A stretch of DNA of 64,000 nt from an uncultured Eudoraea sp. GTDB taxonomy: Bacteria > Bacteroidota > Bacteroidia > Flavobacteriales > Flavobacteriaceae. The notes below the pieces were generated by a model. The model saw only the letters and a list, made by a program, of their open reading frames with translations. It searched no databases and was not told the origin of the DNA. The stretch spans positions 310,001 to 374,000 of the forward strand of contig NZ_CANLGX010000003.1 of the NCBI RefSeq assembly GCF_947490415.1. The letters are read 5' to 3'. The position numbers and the translations under genes are program-made. Of the stretch, positions 45,906 through 54,711 are shown one piece after another (within the stretch, counting starts at the first letter, position 1; every line of letters begins with the position of its first letter).

Positions 45906-45949
45906 GATATAAAACTCTTACATGTTGTTATATCTACAATTATATCAAA
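45906..45949. repeat. Intergenic hairpin repeat A, copy 2
   Basis: See copy 1 at 40038-40081. The GATATAA/TTATATC stem is kept although loop bases differ, suggesting that the structure is under some constraint or that this is a recent dispersed element. Confidence 0.65.
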
Positions 45950-46197
45950 TACAGTAGTATATACGCCGTTTTACACTATAACCATGTTTGAACTATAATT
46001 TATATTATGTCAAATAGAGTTTTTACAACTCTCCTGTTCCAGACTTAAATTCCTTATAAATACTTACAGGTATAAATTTAGTATTTATGTTTTCCCTCAG
46101 AATCCTCTTACACACTGAATAAATCAACTTAAACGATTTATTTATACGTTACACCGAAAAAAACAGCAGTTTGGTCAAAGGTGCAAATTGCTTTATC

Positions 46198-46205
46198 TAG
46201 ATTTG
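46198..46205 (+). promoter_or_regulatory. -7 box of first CHRD-like lipoprotein gene
   Basis: TAGATTTG matches TAnnTTTG, 31 bases before the ATG. The leader after it (AAGAAAATAACC) is also found before the second copy. Confidence 0.42.
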
Positions 46206-46236
46206 AGCTAAGAAAATAACCATCAAAATAAAGAAA

Positions 46237-46698
46237 ATGAAAAAAGCCACTTATTTTTTGTTGTTCATTGCTCTGGCAATATTTTCAAGCTGTAGTAAAG
46301 ACGATAACATAGAACCCACAGGAGTAAATGAAATAATTGTAGATGAACTTGCGTATAATTTGACTTCCGCGAATGGCTCAGGTATTACCGGGACAGCTAC
46401 TCTTACCAGAGATAGCAATGACAATACGACGATACTTATTCAGCTTGACAATACCAATACAGAAGAACACCCATCCTACCTCCGCTTTAATAGTGCAGCT
46501 GAAGGTGGTCCTATAGCTATTACCTTAGAGCCCTGTACTTGTGCCGTGAGTACTACTGTGGTAACACAGCTAGATGATGGTACCCCAATTGATTTTGATA
46601 AGCTTTTAAATTTGGATGGACATGTAAGTATCCAGGATAGTCCTGCTAATCCAGATTTAGTTGTTGCAATTGCGGATATTGGTATTAACGCAAATTAA
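46237..46698 (+). CDS. CHRD-domain lipoprotein, copy 1
   Basis: The 153-residue precursor has a lipobox at Cys 19 (IFSSCSKDD). The rest looks like a CHRD domain: YNLTSANGSGITGTATLTRD, ILIQLDNTNTEEHPSYLRFN, SAAEGGPIAITLEPCTCAVS, LDDGTPIDFDKLLNLDGHVS. The His pair of canonical CHRD proteins (HPAHIHxN) appears as HPSYLRFN. CHRD domains occur in chordin and many bacterial surface proteins, but no function is established. A paralogue lies 300 bases downstream. Identity is near-total over the last half. Confidence 0.75.
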   Translation: MKKATYFLLFIALAIFSSCSKDDNIEPTGVNEIIVDELAYNLTSANGSGITGTATLTRDSNDNTTILIQLDNTNTEEHPSYLRFNSAAEGGPIAITLEPCTCAVSTTVVTQLDDGTPIDFDKLLNLDGHVSIQDSPANPDLVVAIADIGINAN

Positions 46699-46726
46699 GT
46701 AAACCCCTACCCAAGAAAATATAAGC

Positions 46727-46758
46727 AAACCCTGACTTGTTAAAAGTCAGGGTTTGTT
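46727..46758 (+). terminator. Terminator of first CHRD lipoprotein gene
   Basis: AAACCCTGACTT pairs perfectly with AAGTCAGGGTTT (12 bp, 5-base loop) and TGTT follows. It lies about 29 bases after the stop. Confidence 0.75.
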
Positions 46759-46958
46759 ACTTTATGTATATTCCTTATATCAGCAAATCAGGGTTAAGCA
46801 TCTAAGGTAAAGGAACTATTTCATTGGTTATAAAATACTTAGGTCATCTTAAGAAGACATTTATTTGGTTCTTATACATCTGAAACACCAGTTAGCGACG
46901 TATAGGCCTATCTCGACGAATAGTTTATCTTATTTTATTAAGTTTTAGCAATGTTTCT

Positions 46959-46966
46959 TAACTTTG
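46959..46966 (+). promoter_or_regulatory. -7 box of second CHRD-like lipoprotein gene
   Basis: TAACTTTG is a perfect TAnnTTTG element 32 bases before the ATG; the same distance applies to copy 1 within one base. Confidence 0.45.
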
Positions 46967-46998
46967 TGTAAGAAAATAACCCTCAAAATTAATTCAAA

Positions 46999-47454
46999 AT
47001 GAAAAATGCCCCTTTTCTATTGATATTATTTGTTATGGCCCTACTCTCTAGTTGCAGCGGTGACGATATTGAACCCACAGGCGTAAATGAAATAATCGTC
47101 GACCAAATCGACTATAATTTGATTGCCGTAAATAATTCAGGAATTACCGGTAAAGCAACCTTTACCAGAGATAGTAATGATAATACTACCATTTTAATTG
47201 AGCTGGTCAATACAAATACCGATGAGCATCCAGCATATGTAAACTTTAATAGTGCGGCTGAAGGTGGCCCTATTGCCATTACCTTAGAACCTTGCACCTG
47301 TGCCGTAAGTACTACTGTTGTAACACAGCTTGATGATGGCACCCCAATTGATTTTGATAAGTTATTAAATCTGGACGGCCATGTTAGCATCCAGAATAGT
47401 CCTTCAAACGACGAAATAATTGCTGTGGTAGATATTGGTATCAACGCAAATTAA
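46999..47454 (+). CDS. CHRD-domain lipoprotein, copy 2
   Basis: The 151-residue precursor parallels copy 1, with a lipobox at Cys 19 (LLSSCSGDD). The signal peptides differ, but from FNSAAEGG to GHVSIQ the two proteins are identical over about 50 residues, with around 19 silent base changes between the genes. The CTC motif (EPCTCAVS) and the substituted HPAYVNFN are conserved too. Function is unknown, as for copy 1. Confidence 0.75.
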   Translation: MKNAPFLLILFVMALLSSCSGDDIEPTGVNEIIVDQIDYNLIAVNNSGITGKATFTRDSNDNTTILIELVNTNTDEHPAYVNFNSAAEGGPIAITLEPCTCAVSTTVVTQLDDGTPIDFDKLLNLDGHVSIQNSPSNDEIIAVVDIGINAN

Positions 47455-47470
47455 ATATTCCTATATAAAA

Positions 47471-47518
47471 CATAAAATAAAACCCTGGCTGTATGTAAAG
47501 TCAGGGTTTTATTTTATG
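47471..47518. terminator. Long-stem terminator, possibly bidirectional
   Basis: CATAAAATAAAACCCTG pairs perfectly with CAGGGTTTTATTTTATG (17 bp), then a G-T pair and two more pairs, with an 8-base loop. It lies 17 bases after the second CHRD gene and before the convergent DUF4251 gene, so it could serve both. Confidence 0.82.
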
Positions 47519-47592
47519 AGCAACTATCTTATTACTCAAAACTTTTTCCAGGCCAGGAAACACATGAGTTGCTATTAGAAGATGTTATATTA

Positions 47593-48162
47593 CTACAAAC
47601 CCTCCGGGCTAAAATCTTCTTTAGGAAGTTCCGAGACTTTTCCGACATATCGAATAAAATTGCGTTGTGAACTATTAATATGAATATGGCTGGTCAGGTT
47701 ATTAAATAGCGTTATTGTCACCTGGTACACCTCTGTTCGCTCTTTAATACTGAAAAGCAACGTATAAGTGTTTTTCTTTGAATTCTTTGATATCTTGAGT
47801 TTATCAGGAATCCCTTTAAATTCAATGGCATTTCTATCGCTAAAACCTCCTGTAAGTTGCCGCTCCCCAAAAAATGGCAAATACGCCGAAATAGTATCTC
47901 CTTCTACTTTCAGATAATTTGGATTTCCAATTAAACTAATATTACTCCCTGAATTGCCCGGAAGCAACAGCCCACTACTTGCAACGCTGTTCATCGAATT
48001 CGTGTTCATTGGTTGGGCCCATTCAGATTCAATAAGAAACGATTTTTGCGCTACCAGATTATCAAGTACCTCGTTTTTTAAACCTGCATTTGCGGAGTCT
48101 TTCGTACTTCCACAGCTCCATAAAGTCCCTATTAAACATAACAGCACTATCCTTTTTTTCAT
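47593..48162 (-). CDS. DUF4251 lipoprotein
   Basis: The 189-residue precursor has a lipobox at Cys 17 (TLWSCGS). It matches the DUF4251 pattern of Bacteroidota: SFLIESEWAQPMN, SLIGNPNYLKVEGDTISAYL, PFFGERQLTGGF, FKGIPDKLKISKNSKKNTYT, and the closing SSQRNFIRYVGKVSELP. The predicted mature protein is a secreted beta-sheet domain. Its function is unknown. The gene is monocistronic on the minus strand. Confidence 0.78.
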   Translation of the reverse strand: MKKRIVLLCLIGTLWSCGSTKDSANAGLKNEVLDNLVAQKSFLIESEWAQPMNTNSMNSVASSGLLLPGNSGSNISLIGNPNYLKVEGDTISAYLPFFGERQLTGGFSDRNAIEFKGIPDKLKISKNSKKNTYTLLFSIKERTEVYQVTITLFNNLTSHIHINSSQRNFIRYVGKVSELPKEDFSPEGL

Positions 48163-48267
48163 ATTTTTAAATTACAAACACCTAATAATCAGTAAGATAA
48201 TTAAAATAATCATATGATATTATTAAATTTATGATAAACTTTTTTATCCTCCCTCCTATCAAAAATT

Positions 48268-49116
48268 TCATTTCTTCAGTAATCTCTGTTTATACCAAAG
48301 GTTAAGCAACAAACCTGCTATAATCATTCCCATACCAACAAAACTCCAGACAAAATATTCTTCACCCAAAAAAACCACCCCAACGATTACCGCAAAAAAC
48401 ACTTCCAAATATTTTAAAGGCGCAATTAAATTTGTTTCACCCATTTGAAATGCTTTGGTCATGAACAGCTGGCCAAAATACCCAAAAACACCAAGGCTCA
48501 GCAATAAAAGCCAATCGATTCCCACAGGAGTTTTCCAATCAAAAATGGCTCCTGTACCTCCTATGATTGCAGCGATACACATAAAATAGTTCACAATAAC
48601 CACCGGATGCTCCCTGCTGCCAATCCGTCGAATAATGATATAGACCAAACCACTAAAAACTGAAGATACGAGTACCAAAACCATACCATTAAGTGGAATA
48701 CTCCCGTCCATACCCTTTAAAACCAATACCCCTATAAAAGAGATCACAAAAAATAACCACTGTATGGGCTTCACAACTTCCCTGAGCAACAAAATAGCAA
48801 AAATCGCTGCAAAAATAGGCGCAATATAACGCAGCCCAACAGCAGAACCCAAAGGTATATAATGAAGTGCCATAAAAAATAAAACCATAGAAGTAGAACC
48901 AACTAAACCTCTTAATACCAATAATTTACGATGGGTCCCTAACACCGGGATACCCCTGCTTAGCAGGAATCCGAAAGTAAAGACAAGAGAACCGAGCGAC
49001 CTAAAAAAAACCATCTGATAGGCACTGTAAGAAGTAAGGAATTTTAAAAGGCCATTCATGACCGTAAAGGCCAGGGTGCTCAACAGCATAAAATAAACAG
49101 CCTTTTTAAGATCCAT
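48268..49116 (-). CDS. DMT-family (EamA) transporter
   Basis: The 282-residue protein has ten membrane helices in two EamA repeats (AVYFMLLSTLAFTVMNGLLK, VFFRSLGSLVFTFGFL, VGLRYIAPIFAAIFAILLLR; then VIIRRIGSREHPVVIVNYFM, PLKYLEVFFAVIVGVVFLG). It is an inner-membrane exporter or importer of unknown small molecules. It is not closely like the EamA protein at 13976. The gene stands alone between a DUF4251 gene and a sialidase-like gene, all on the minus strand. Confidence 0.84.
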   Translation of the reverse strand: MDLKKAVYFMLLSTLAFTVMNGLLKFLTSYSAYQMVFFRSLGSLVFTFGFLLSRGIPVLGTHRKLLVLRGLVGSTSMVLFFMALHYIPLGSAVGLRYIAPIFAAIFAILLLREVVKPIQWLFFVISFIGVLVLKGMDGSIPLNGMVLVLVSSVFSGLVYIIIRRIGSREHPVVIVNYFMCIAAIIGGTGAIFDWKTPVGIDWLLLLSLGVFGYFGQLFMTKAFQMGETNLIAPLKYLEVFFAVIVGVVFLGEEYFVWSFVGMGMIIAGLLLNLWYKQRLLKK

Positions 49117-49202
49117 TGATGGGTTTAAATTGGTCTCGTTAAAGATAAGATAAGTTGATATTCCGGCCTATATATTCAGTGCTGCCCAAGTAGTAAGTCT
49201 CT

Positions 49203-50420
49203 TTAGAATTGCACTACTGGAAGATAAGCGGTTTTTATAGTACTAGAACCTTTAGCAACATCGGTCCAGGCAAAATAAACCCTATCACCTACCAATTCCA
49301 TTTGAGGAAATCCGGTTTTACGCGACCCATCCAATTCTGCAATTATTTTGTAGTCAGATTTTTTTCCGGACCTGGTAATTTTGATTGCCTTTAGTTGTGC
49401 TCTGCTATCTTTAGATTCCATCCAACTTACTATTGCTGTATCAGCATCCAGCAATAATACATCCACCCTCCCAAGAGCATCGGCCTCATCTACACGAATC
49501 GGGGGGTCAAAATGTTCGCCCCCATCATTCGAGAACACTAGATTTACTTTAGGCAGATCTCCTGCAGCTGTAAACCAGGCTACTGCCAGGCTATTTCCAA
49601 TACTTGAGGCTTTAGGACCATTTACAGGACATCCTTTTATAAGCCAAATATCACTATAAATCGTCTTTGGCGCCGTCCATTCACCTGCGACCTGTCTTAC
49701 AATACTCATATCTCTGATTTCTTCTTCAGAGCGGTCCCTATAAATCACTACGGGTCCGTTGGAAGTGATAGCAGCGGTGGTTTGACAGCAATCGCAGGTT
49801 CGTGCATCCAGCACCGTATCCCTGCTGACCTCCCCCTGTGCTGAAATTTCCGCAGCCCTTACCGTCATGGCGCCGCGGATCCCGTCCTGATTTTCTTCGG
49901 TATTACGGCCATCTAACCAGGTAACGAAAAAAGAACCGTCCTTATAAGGCACCGCCGACACAAATCCATGCTCGGTGGGAGTACCATCTGTATGCAAGGG
50001 CAAATCGGTCAACCAGTTTTCGGAACCTTTGGGAAGCACATTCAGTTTTACATCATAGGAATAAGTGCCCTCAGAGGACTTCTTGAGTACATGAGACAAA
50101 AGGTTACCCCCATTTTCGGTTATCATCGGAAAATCAGCCCAATTCACAAACCAATCAGCACCCTGCAGGATTTCGTGGGAAGCCTGCCACTCTCCATCTT
50201 TCAATTCTGCATAACGCAAACTAGCCAGCGTATCCCCTTGATGTTCTACCCAGGACATGAGTGTCTTCCCCTTATTGGAAAATAAATTAGGCAGTGAACT
50301 ATTTTCCCCGGCTGGTGAAACTATATTATTCACTATGTTTATCTCCTTTTTCTGAGGTTCAGCACAGGATGTCAGGAATACTATTAAAACGGACAGCCCG
50401 CAAAAGGTGTAGCTTTTCAT
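49203..50420 (-). CDS. Sialidase-like beta-propeller lipoprotein with CDCC motif
   Basis: The 405-residue precursor has a lipobox at Cys 19 (FLTSCAEP). The mature part is a six-bladed propeller of the sialidase superfamily (Asp-box FSNDGGEHFDPP), but I do not see the Arg triad or Tyr/Glu pair of a true sialidase. Its only mature cysteines are 209, 211 and 212 (RTCDCCQT) and 264 (KGCPVNGP). Four clustered Cys suggest a metal or disulfide site rather than glycosidase activity. A TlpA-type thioredoxin gene ends one base upstream, so the pair is almost certainly one operon. Usual annotation as exo-alpha-sialidase is doubtful. Confidence 0.72.
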   Translation of the reverse strand: MKSYTFCGLSVLIVFLTSCAEPQKKEINIVNNIVSPAGENSSLPNLFSNKGKTLMSWVEHQGDTLASLRYAELKDGEWQASHEILQGADWFVNWADFPMITENGGNLLSHVLKKSSEGTYSYDVKLNVLPKGSENWLTDLPLHTDGTPTEHGFVSAVPYKDGSFFVTWLDGRNTEENQDGIRGAMTVRAAEISAQGEVSRDTVLDARTCDCCQTTAAITSNGPVVIYRDRSEEEIRDMSIVRQVAGEWTAPKTIYSDIWLIKGCPVNGPKASSIGNSLAVAWFTAAGDLPKVNLVFSNDGGEHFDPPIRVDEADALGRVDVLLLDADTAIVSWMESKDSRAQLKAIKITRSGKKSDYKIIAELDGSRKTGFPQMELVGDRVYFAWTDVAKGSSTIKTAYLPVVQF

Positions 50421-50942
50421 TTAATGAGTATCTTTTAATTTTTTAATCACTTCCGGGGAATCCCAGGTCACTCCCCCAACAATTTTTTCTACCTTCTCCC
50501 CTTCTTCGTTATAAATATAAGTAGTTGGGAGGCTGCTAATTTGTTGCTCGGCCCAGGAGCCGTTGTATTTTATATACTTAAAATCAAAACCCCGTTTCTC
50601 CTTAAAGGCTATAATGTCTTCTAAAGTCTGGTCTGAAGCCAATAAAAAGATATAATTTTCCTTTTCTAAAATAGCCTGGGACCGAAGCATGGACGGCATC
50701 TCCTCTATACAAGGCCTGCACCAGGTAGCCCAATAATTAAGGAGTACTCTTTTTCCTTTATAATCTGCAATTGCAATTGGATTTCCTTCCAGATCTTCAA
50801 ATTGGCTTGCAGCTTCGGTAATTTTTTCAGTATTATCGACTTTTTTAGCACTGGTGACCTCTACCTTAACGCCATTTTTACAACTTATGAGAAGGCTTAA
50901 TATTGCTGTAAATACGGATACTTTTAGCCCCATAAATTTCAA
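50421..50942 (-). CDS. TlpA-like thioredoxin lipoprotein
   Basis: The 173-residue precursor has a lipobox at Cys 21 (LLISCKN) and a periplasmic thioredoxin fold. The active site WCRPC has Cys 75 and Cys 78 in LLNYWATWCRPCIEEMPS; cis-Pro follows in SLPTTYIYNEEG. TlpA proteins reduce or oxidise disulfides outside the cytoplasm, often for cytochrome or copper-centre maturation. Its stop abuts the start of the CDCC propeller gene, so that protein is the likely client. Confidence 0.88.
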   Translation of the reverse strand: MKFMGLKVSVFTAILSLLISCKNGVKVEVTSAKKVDNTEKITEAASQFEDLEGNPIAIADYKGKRVLLNYWATWCRPCIEEMPSMLRSQAILEKENYIFLLASDQTLEDIIAFKEKRGFDFKYIKYNGSWAEQQISSLPTTYIYNEEGEKVEKIVGGVTWDSPEVIKKLKDTH

Positions 50943-51015
50943 TTATTTGATCCGAAATTAACTAAAATAATATACAATTGGAAAAGAATATATTTCAACA
51001 GGCAATCCAATGAAG

Positions 51016-51333
51016 TTACTCTTCAAACTTGTTGTTTGCCAACAAAATTTTATTGAGTTTTTTGGAACTATTATTCTTATAAAGATCACGAATTAATTTT
51101 TGGCGCTTACCTTCTGATATGTCCAGAGAATCAATCATCGCCCTCATCAAAAGTATTTCGCTCCGGCGAGTTTCCACAGCAGCCAGATAATCCGGTTCAA
51201 ATTTAAACAGCATGGGGCCTTCTTCCGCTTCTACTTGTAATTTCGCCTCTTTTTGCGGTGTATATTGCGCATAGCTGGTCTTTGCCAACAACAGAATACC
51301 CATAAAAAAAGCCGTTCTAATTAATTTTTTCAT
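51016..51333 (-). CDS. Small secreted helical protein of unknown function
   Basis: The 105-residue precursor has a signal peptide (MKKLIRTAFFMGILLLAKTSYAQ). The mature part is charged and helical (FKFEPDYLAAVETRRSEILL, DSLDISEGKRQKLIRDLY). I do not recognise the family. It resembles in size and character the small protein at 62583. It is separated by 73 bases from the TlpA gene and on the same strand, so weak linkage is possible. Confidence 0.6.
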   Translation of the reverse strand: MKKLIRTAFFMGILLLAKTSYAQYTPQKEAKLQVEAEEGPMLFKFEPDYLAAVETRRSEILLMRAMIDSLDISEGKRQKLIRDLYKNNSSKKLNKILLANNKFEE

Positions 51334-51474
51334 GTTCCCATAATGTGTTCTAGCTCAAAGTACAAAAAACTCCTCTATAACATTCATTTGGCCAGACAAA
51401 AGGCTTCTTTTTAAGTTGTTCTCTTTGTTTAAGGTACCCTTGCCCAAGATATTACAAGATTTATAGGTATCTTG

Positions 51475-52404
51475 ATGTTCAATAACCTTCACTTCTCAAT
51501 CAAAAACCGGACTACCTTAATTATTATGGTCTGCTGTGCCTTTTCATATGCCCAGGATTATATAGATATTGGCAAGTTTTTTATTAGTACCACCCCTCAA
51601 AATGCTTTTAATCAGGAAAATACAGGGACAACCACTATTCAAGAGTTTGGTTTTCAAGTAGATGTCCCTATAGTACTTGACAGTACGAATGCTATTTTAG
51701 TTGGTGGTTTTGCAAACCGAACCGACCTATTCTTAGACCCTTCTCTTCCTGAAATATCCAGGCTTTACGCAGTGGGCGCCAAAATAGGATTAAATCAGAC
51801 TTACAATAAAAAATGGAGCGCTACCTATCTGTTTTTTCCTAAAATGGCCACAGATTTCTCCAGTGGTTTTAGACGCGGCTTTCAATTGGGTATTCTGGCT
51901 CTGTTAAGTCAGAAGAAAACAAACAAGCTTAAATACTCCTACGGCCTCTTCTACAACAGCGAAGAATTTGGCCCCTTAATTGTTCCTATACTAGGGGTTT
52001 ACTACAAAAGTCCTAATGATAGATTAGAAGCCAATATCCTTCTTCCACTCTTAGCCGATCTTAATTATACCCTGGGGAGAAGAACTAATGTAGGAGCTAA
52101 TTTTGATGGCATTGGCACCTCCTATGCCATATCCAATCCTAGCTTCCCAAATACCTATGTGAATAAAAACACCAATGAACTTTATTTCTATTTTGAATAC
52201 GAGTTAAGCCCTTCTCTAAATATACGTTTTAAAACAGGTTATACATTCTTTAGAAACTATAGAATCTACGAGGAAAGCGATAAGGTATACCTTTCTATAT
52301 CGTCTATTTACTTCGGGGATAATAGAACCATACTCAATACCGATTTTGAGGATGGTTTTGTTTTTAAAGCTGTTCTTCGTTATCGTTTTAACCTGCCAAA
52401 TTAG
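51475..52404 (+). CDS. DUF6268-like outer-membrane beta-barrel protein
   Basis: The start at the ATG at 51475 (a TTG lies just before) gives a 309-residue secreted protein. After the signal peptide the sequence alternates Tyr/Phe/Leu strands with turns: WSATYLFFPKMATDFSSGF, YGLFYNSEEFGPLIVPILGV, EANILLPLLADLNYTLGR, and YFEYELSPSLNIRFKTGYTF. The last residues (VFKAVLRYRFNLPN) are barrel-like. It resembles the DUF6268 family of outer-membrane barrels. Function is unknown; the gene converges on the FdhF/YdeP gene. Confidence 0.74.
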   Translation: MFNNLHFSIKNRTTLIIMVCCAFSYAQDYIDIGKFFISTTPQNAFNQENTGTTTIQEFGFQVDVPIVLDSTNAILVGGFANRTDLFLDPSLPEISRLYAVGAKIGLNQTYNKKWSATYLFFPKMATDFSSGFRRGFQLGILALLSQKKTNKLKYSYGLFYNSEEFGPLIVPILGVYYKSPNDRLEANILLPLLADLNYTLGRRTNVGANFDGIGTSYAISNPSFPNTYVNKNTNELYFYFEYELSPSLNIRFKTGYTFFRNYRIYEESDKVYLSISSIYFGDNRTILNTDFEDGFVFKAVLRYRFNLPN

Positions 52405-52412
52405 GTGTGTTT

Positions 52413-54707
52413 TTACTTTAGAATACGAACTCTAATCGACTTGCTAATTGGAGTTTGACTTCTATCCGCAAAGTGATTATAAGGCACCAGCACATTGGTC
52501 TCTGGAAAATAAGCCGCTAGATTACCTTTCGGGATTTTATAAGGCAAAACCTTAAAGTTATGGGCAGTCCTGGTAGTAGAATCATAAGTACTACTTAGAT
52601 TTACAACATCTAATTTCTCCAAACTATTTTTCGCCATATCCCCAGGGTTCATAAAGACTATTCTTCTCTCATTATATACTCCCCGGTATCTGTCGTCCAT
52701 ACCATATATAGTAGTGTTAAACTGGTCGTGTGACCTTATAGTCATCAGCATATACTCATCAGCTTCCAGATTATGCTCCGGGAGCCTGTTAATAGTAATT
52801 TGTGCTTTTCCGCCAGGTAATTTGCTAAAATCGAGTTCCCTCACATTATTTGGCAAATAATAACCTACTCCTTTGGCTCTTAATTCTGTGTTTTTAAAAC
52901 CCTTGGCCACTTTGTCTATCATTTCCCTGATTCTGCTGTAATCGCTTCCTAGGGCCTTCCAGTCTACTACATGTTTCCCTTTAAAGTATGTATCTGCCAA
53001 ACTTGCAATTAGTTCCGGTTCGCTTTTTAAATGTTCCGAGGTCGGCTTCAGTACCCCCTTTGATCTTCTTACCCGTCCCATACTGTTTTCCACAGTTACA
53101 AAACGATCATCACTCATGTTTTCCTTTTCAGAACGGCCGTAAGTGGGTAAAATCAGGGCTGTTTTTCCGGTAACCAGGTGGCTACGGTTAAATTTTGTGC
53201 TAACCTGCACTGTAAGCCGGCATTTTTGAAGGGCTTCGGCAGTATAATCTGTATCTGAGGCAGCCATTAAAAAATTCCCTCCAAGAGCCATAAAAACCTT
53301 TGCATTTCCTTCATGCATAGCCTTCATTGCCCCTACCACATCTACACCCTCCATTTCAGGCGGTTTAAATCCCAAATGGGTTTCAATTCGCTCATTAAAG
53401 GCTTTATCAACATAGTGCATGATACCCACACTGCGATCGCCCTGAACATTTGAGTGCCCCCTTACAGGGCACGTGCCACTAAAGGGTTTACCGATGGCTC
53501 CTTTTAGCAATAAGAGGTTTACATATTCCCTTATAGTTTCCACTCCGTTCTTATGCTGTGTCAGCCCCATGGCCCAGCAAATAATAATTTTCTGTTTATT
53601 AGCGAGTAATTTTACTGCGGCATCGACGCTTTCCATAGTTACACCGCTTAACTCCAGAAGTTCTTCATCGGTATAATTATCCAGGTTTGTCAATAAGGCT
53701 TCCGCCCCGGCTGTGTACTTATTTATAAAGTCGTGGTCAAAGACATTGTCCCCTGTCTTGTCCAGTGCGGCCAGCTTTTTAAGAATCAATTTTAGTAAGG
53801 GAATGTCCTGATTGATATTAACTGCCAGGTGCAAATCCGCAATTTGTTCTCCTGAACCCAATAGACCCTTTAGGCTTTGCGGGTTTTTAAAATTCATAAG
53901 CCCGGCTTCTTCAAGGGGGTTTATGCAGATGATACTACCCCCATTTTCCTTGCATTTTTCAAGTGCGGAGAGCATTCTGGGATGATTGGTCCCAGGGTTT
54001 TGTCCGGCAACTATAATCACTTCCGCCCCGTACAGATCTTCGAGCTTTACAGACCCCTTACCTATTCCCAGGGTTTCAGAAAGGGCTACCCCGCTTGATT
54101 CGTGGCACATATTGGAACAGTCCGGCAAATTATTAGTCCCAAAGGCCCTTGCAAAAAGCCCGTATAAAAAGGCTGCCTCGTTACTGGAGCGTCCCGAGGT
54201 ATAAAAAATAGCCTCGTCAGGGCTATTTAAATTATGGAGCTCATCGGCAATAAGAGTAAAGGCATCTTCCCATGTGATAGTCGTATAATGGATACTTCCT
54301 TCTTTTAAAACCAGGGGTTCCGTTAGTCTGCCTAAAGCGTTTAGTTCGTAATCGGATCGCAGCGACAATTCTTCAACGGAATGTTCCTCAAAGTATTTGG
54401 CACCAATATGTGACGTAGTAGCTTCATCTGCCAGGGCTTTTGCACCATTTTCGCAGTACTCCCATATTTTGGATGGTTTTTCAGGATCTGGCCAGGCACA
54501 ACTGGGGCAATCAAATCCTTCTTTCTGATTCATATGCAATAAGGTTGTCATTGCACGCACAACCCCCATTTCTTTAAAGCTGTGTTTCATGGCAGCAGCA
54601 ATTCCTTCCCTGCCGGCAGCATAAGACTTGGGATCGGTTACTTTGATCTCTGAAAATGCATCGGGTCCTCTGACGCAAACATTTCTTTTATAATTATTTT
54701 TAATCAT
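52413..54707 (-). CDS. FdhF/YdeP-type molybdopterin oxidoreductase
   Basis: The 764-residue protein has the layout of YdeP-like members of the formate-dehydrogenase-alpha superfamily: an N-terminal part with Cys 67 and 70 (FDCPSCAWPDPEKP), a molybdopterin domain (YTSGRSSNEAAFLYG, NNLPDCSNMCHESSGVAL, AGQNPGTNHPRM) and a C-terminal MGD-binding domain. A full N-terminal [4Fe-4S] Cys4 set is not obvious. The natural reaction is uncertain: some relatives act in acid resistance. No accessory fdhD is in the window. A decayed DUF7009 gene lies directly upstream. Confidence 0.87.
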   Translation of the reverse strand: MIKNNYKRNVCVRGPDAFSEIKVTDPKSYAAGREGIAAAMKHSFKEMGVVRAMTTLLHMNQKEGFDCPSCAWPDPEKPSKIWEYCENGAKALADEATTSHIGAKYFEEHSVEELSLRSDYELNALGRLTEPLVLKEGSIHYTTITWEDAFTLIADELHNLNSPDEAIFYTSGRSSNEAAFLYGLFARAFGTNNLPDCSNMCHESSGVALSETLGIGKGSVKLEDLYGAEVIIVAGQNPGTNHPRMLSALEKCKENGGSIICINPLEEAGLMNFKNPQSLKGLLGSGEQIADLHLAVNINQDIPLLKLILKKLAALDKTGDNVFDHDFINKYTAGAEALLTNLDNYTDEELLELSGVTMESVDAAVKLLANKQKIIICWAMGLTQHKNGVETIREYVNLLLLKGAIGKPFSGTCPVRGHSNVQGDRSVGIMHYVDKAFNERIETHLGFKPPEMEGVDVVGAMKAMHEGNAKVFMALGGNFLMAASDTDYTAEALQKCRLTVQVSTKFNRSHLVTGKTALILPTYGRSEKENMSDDRFVTVENSMGRVRRSKGVLKPTSEHLKSEPELIASLADTYFKGKHVVDWKALGSDYSRIREMIDKVAKGFKNTELRAKGVGYYLPNNVRELDFSKLPGGKAQITINRLPEHNLEADEYMLMTIRSHDQFNTTIYGMDDRYRGVYNERRIVFMNPGDMAKNSLEKLDVVNLSSTYDSTTRTAHNFKVLPYKIPKGNLAAYFPETNVLVPYNHFADRSQTPISKSIRVRILK

Positions 54708-54711
54708 CTAT

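Larger units (their letters stand above)
45818..46236. other. Intergenic region with repeat A copy 2, 419 bases
   Basis: The first half has the repeat and its extension to about 46005 (shared with 41041-41072). The second half is AT-rich and holds the promoter of the lipoprotein gene at 46237. No gene is seen. Confidence 0.45.
46699..46998. other. Intergenic region between the CHRD gene copies, 300 bases
   Basis: After the terminator it is AT-rich with no gene. The last ~35 bases contain a -7 box and the AAGAAAATAACC leader that recurs upstream of copy 1, so the duplicated unit includes regulatory sequence. Confidence 0.5.
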
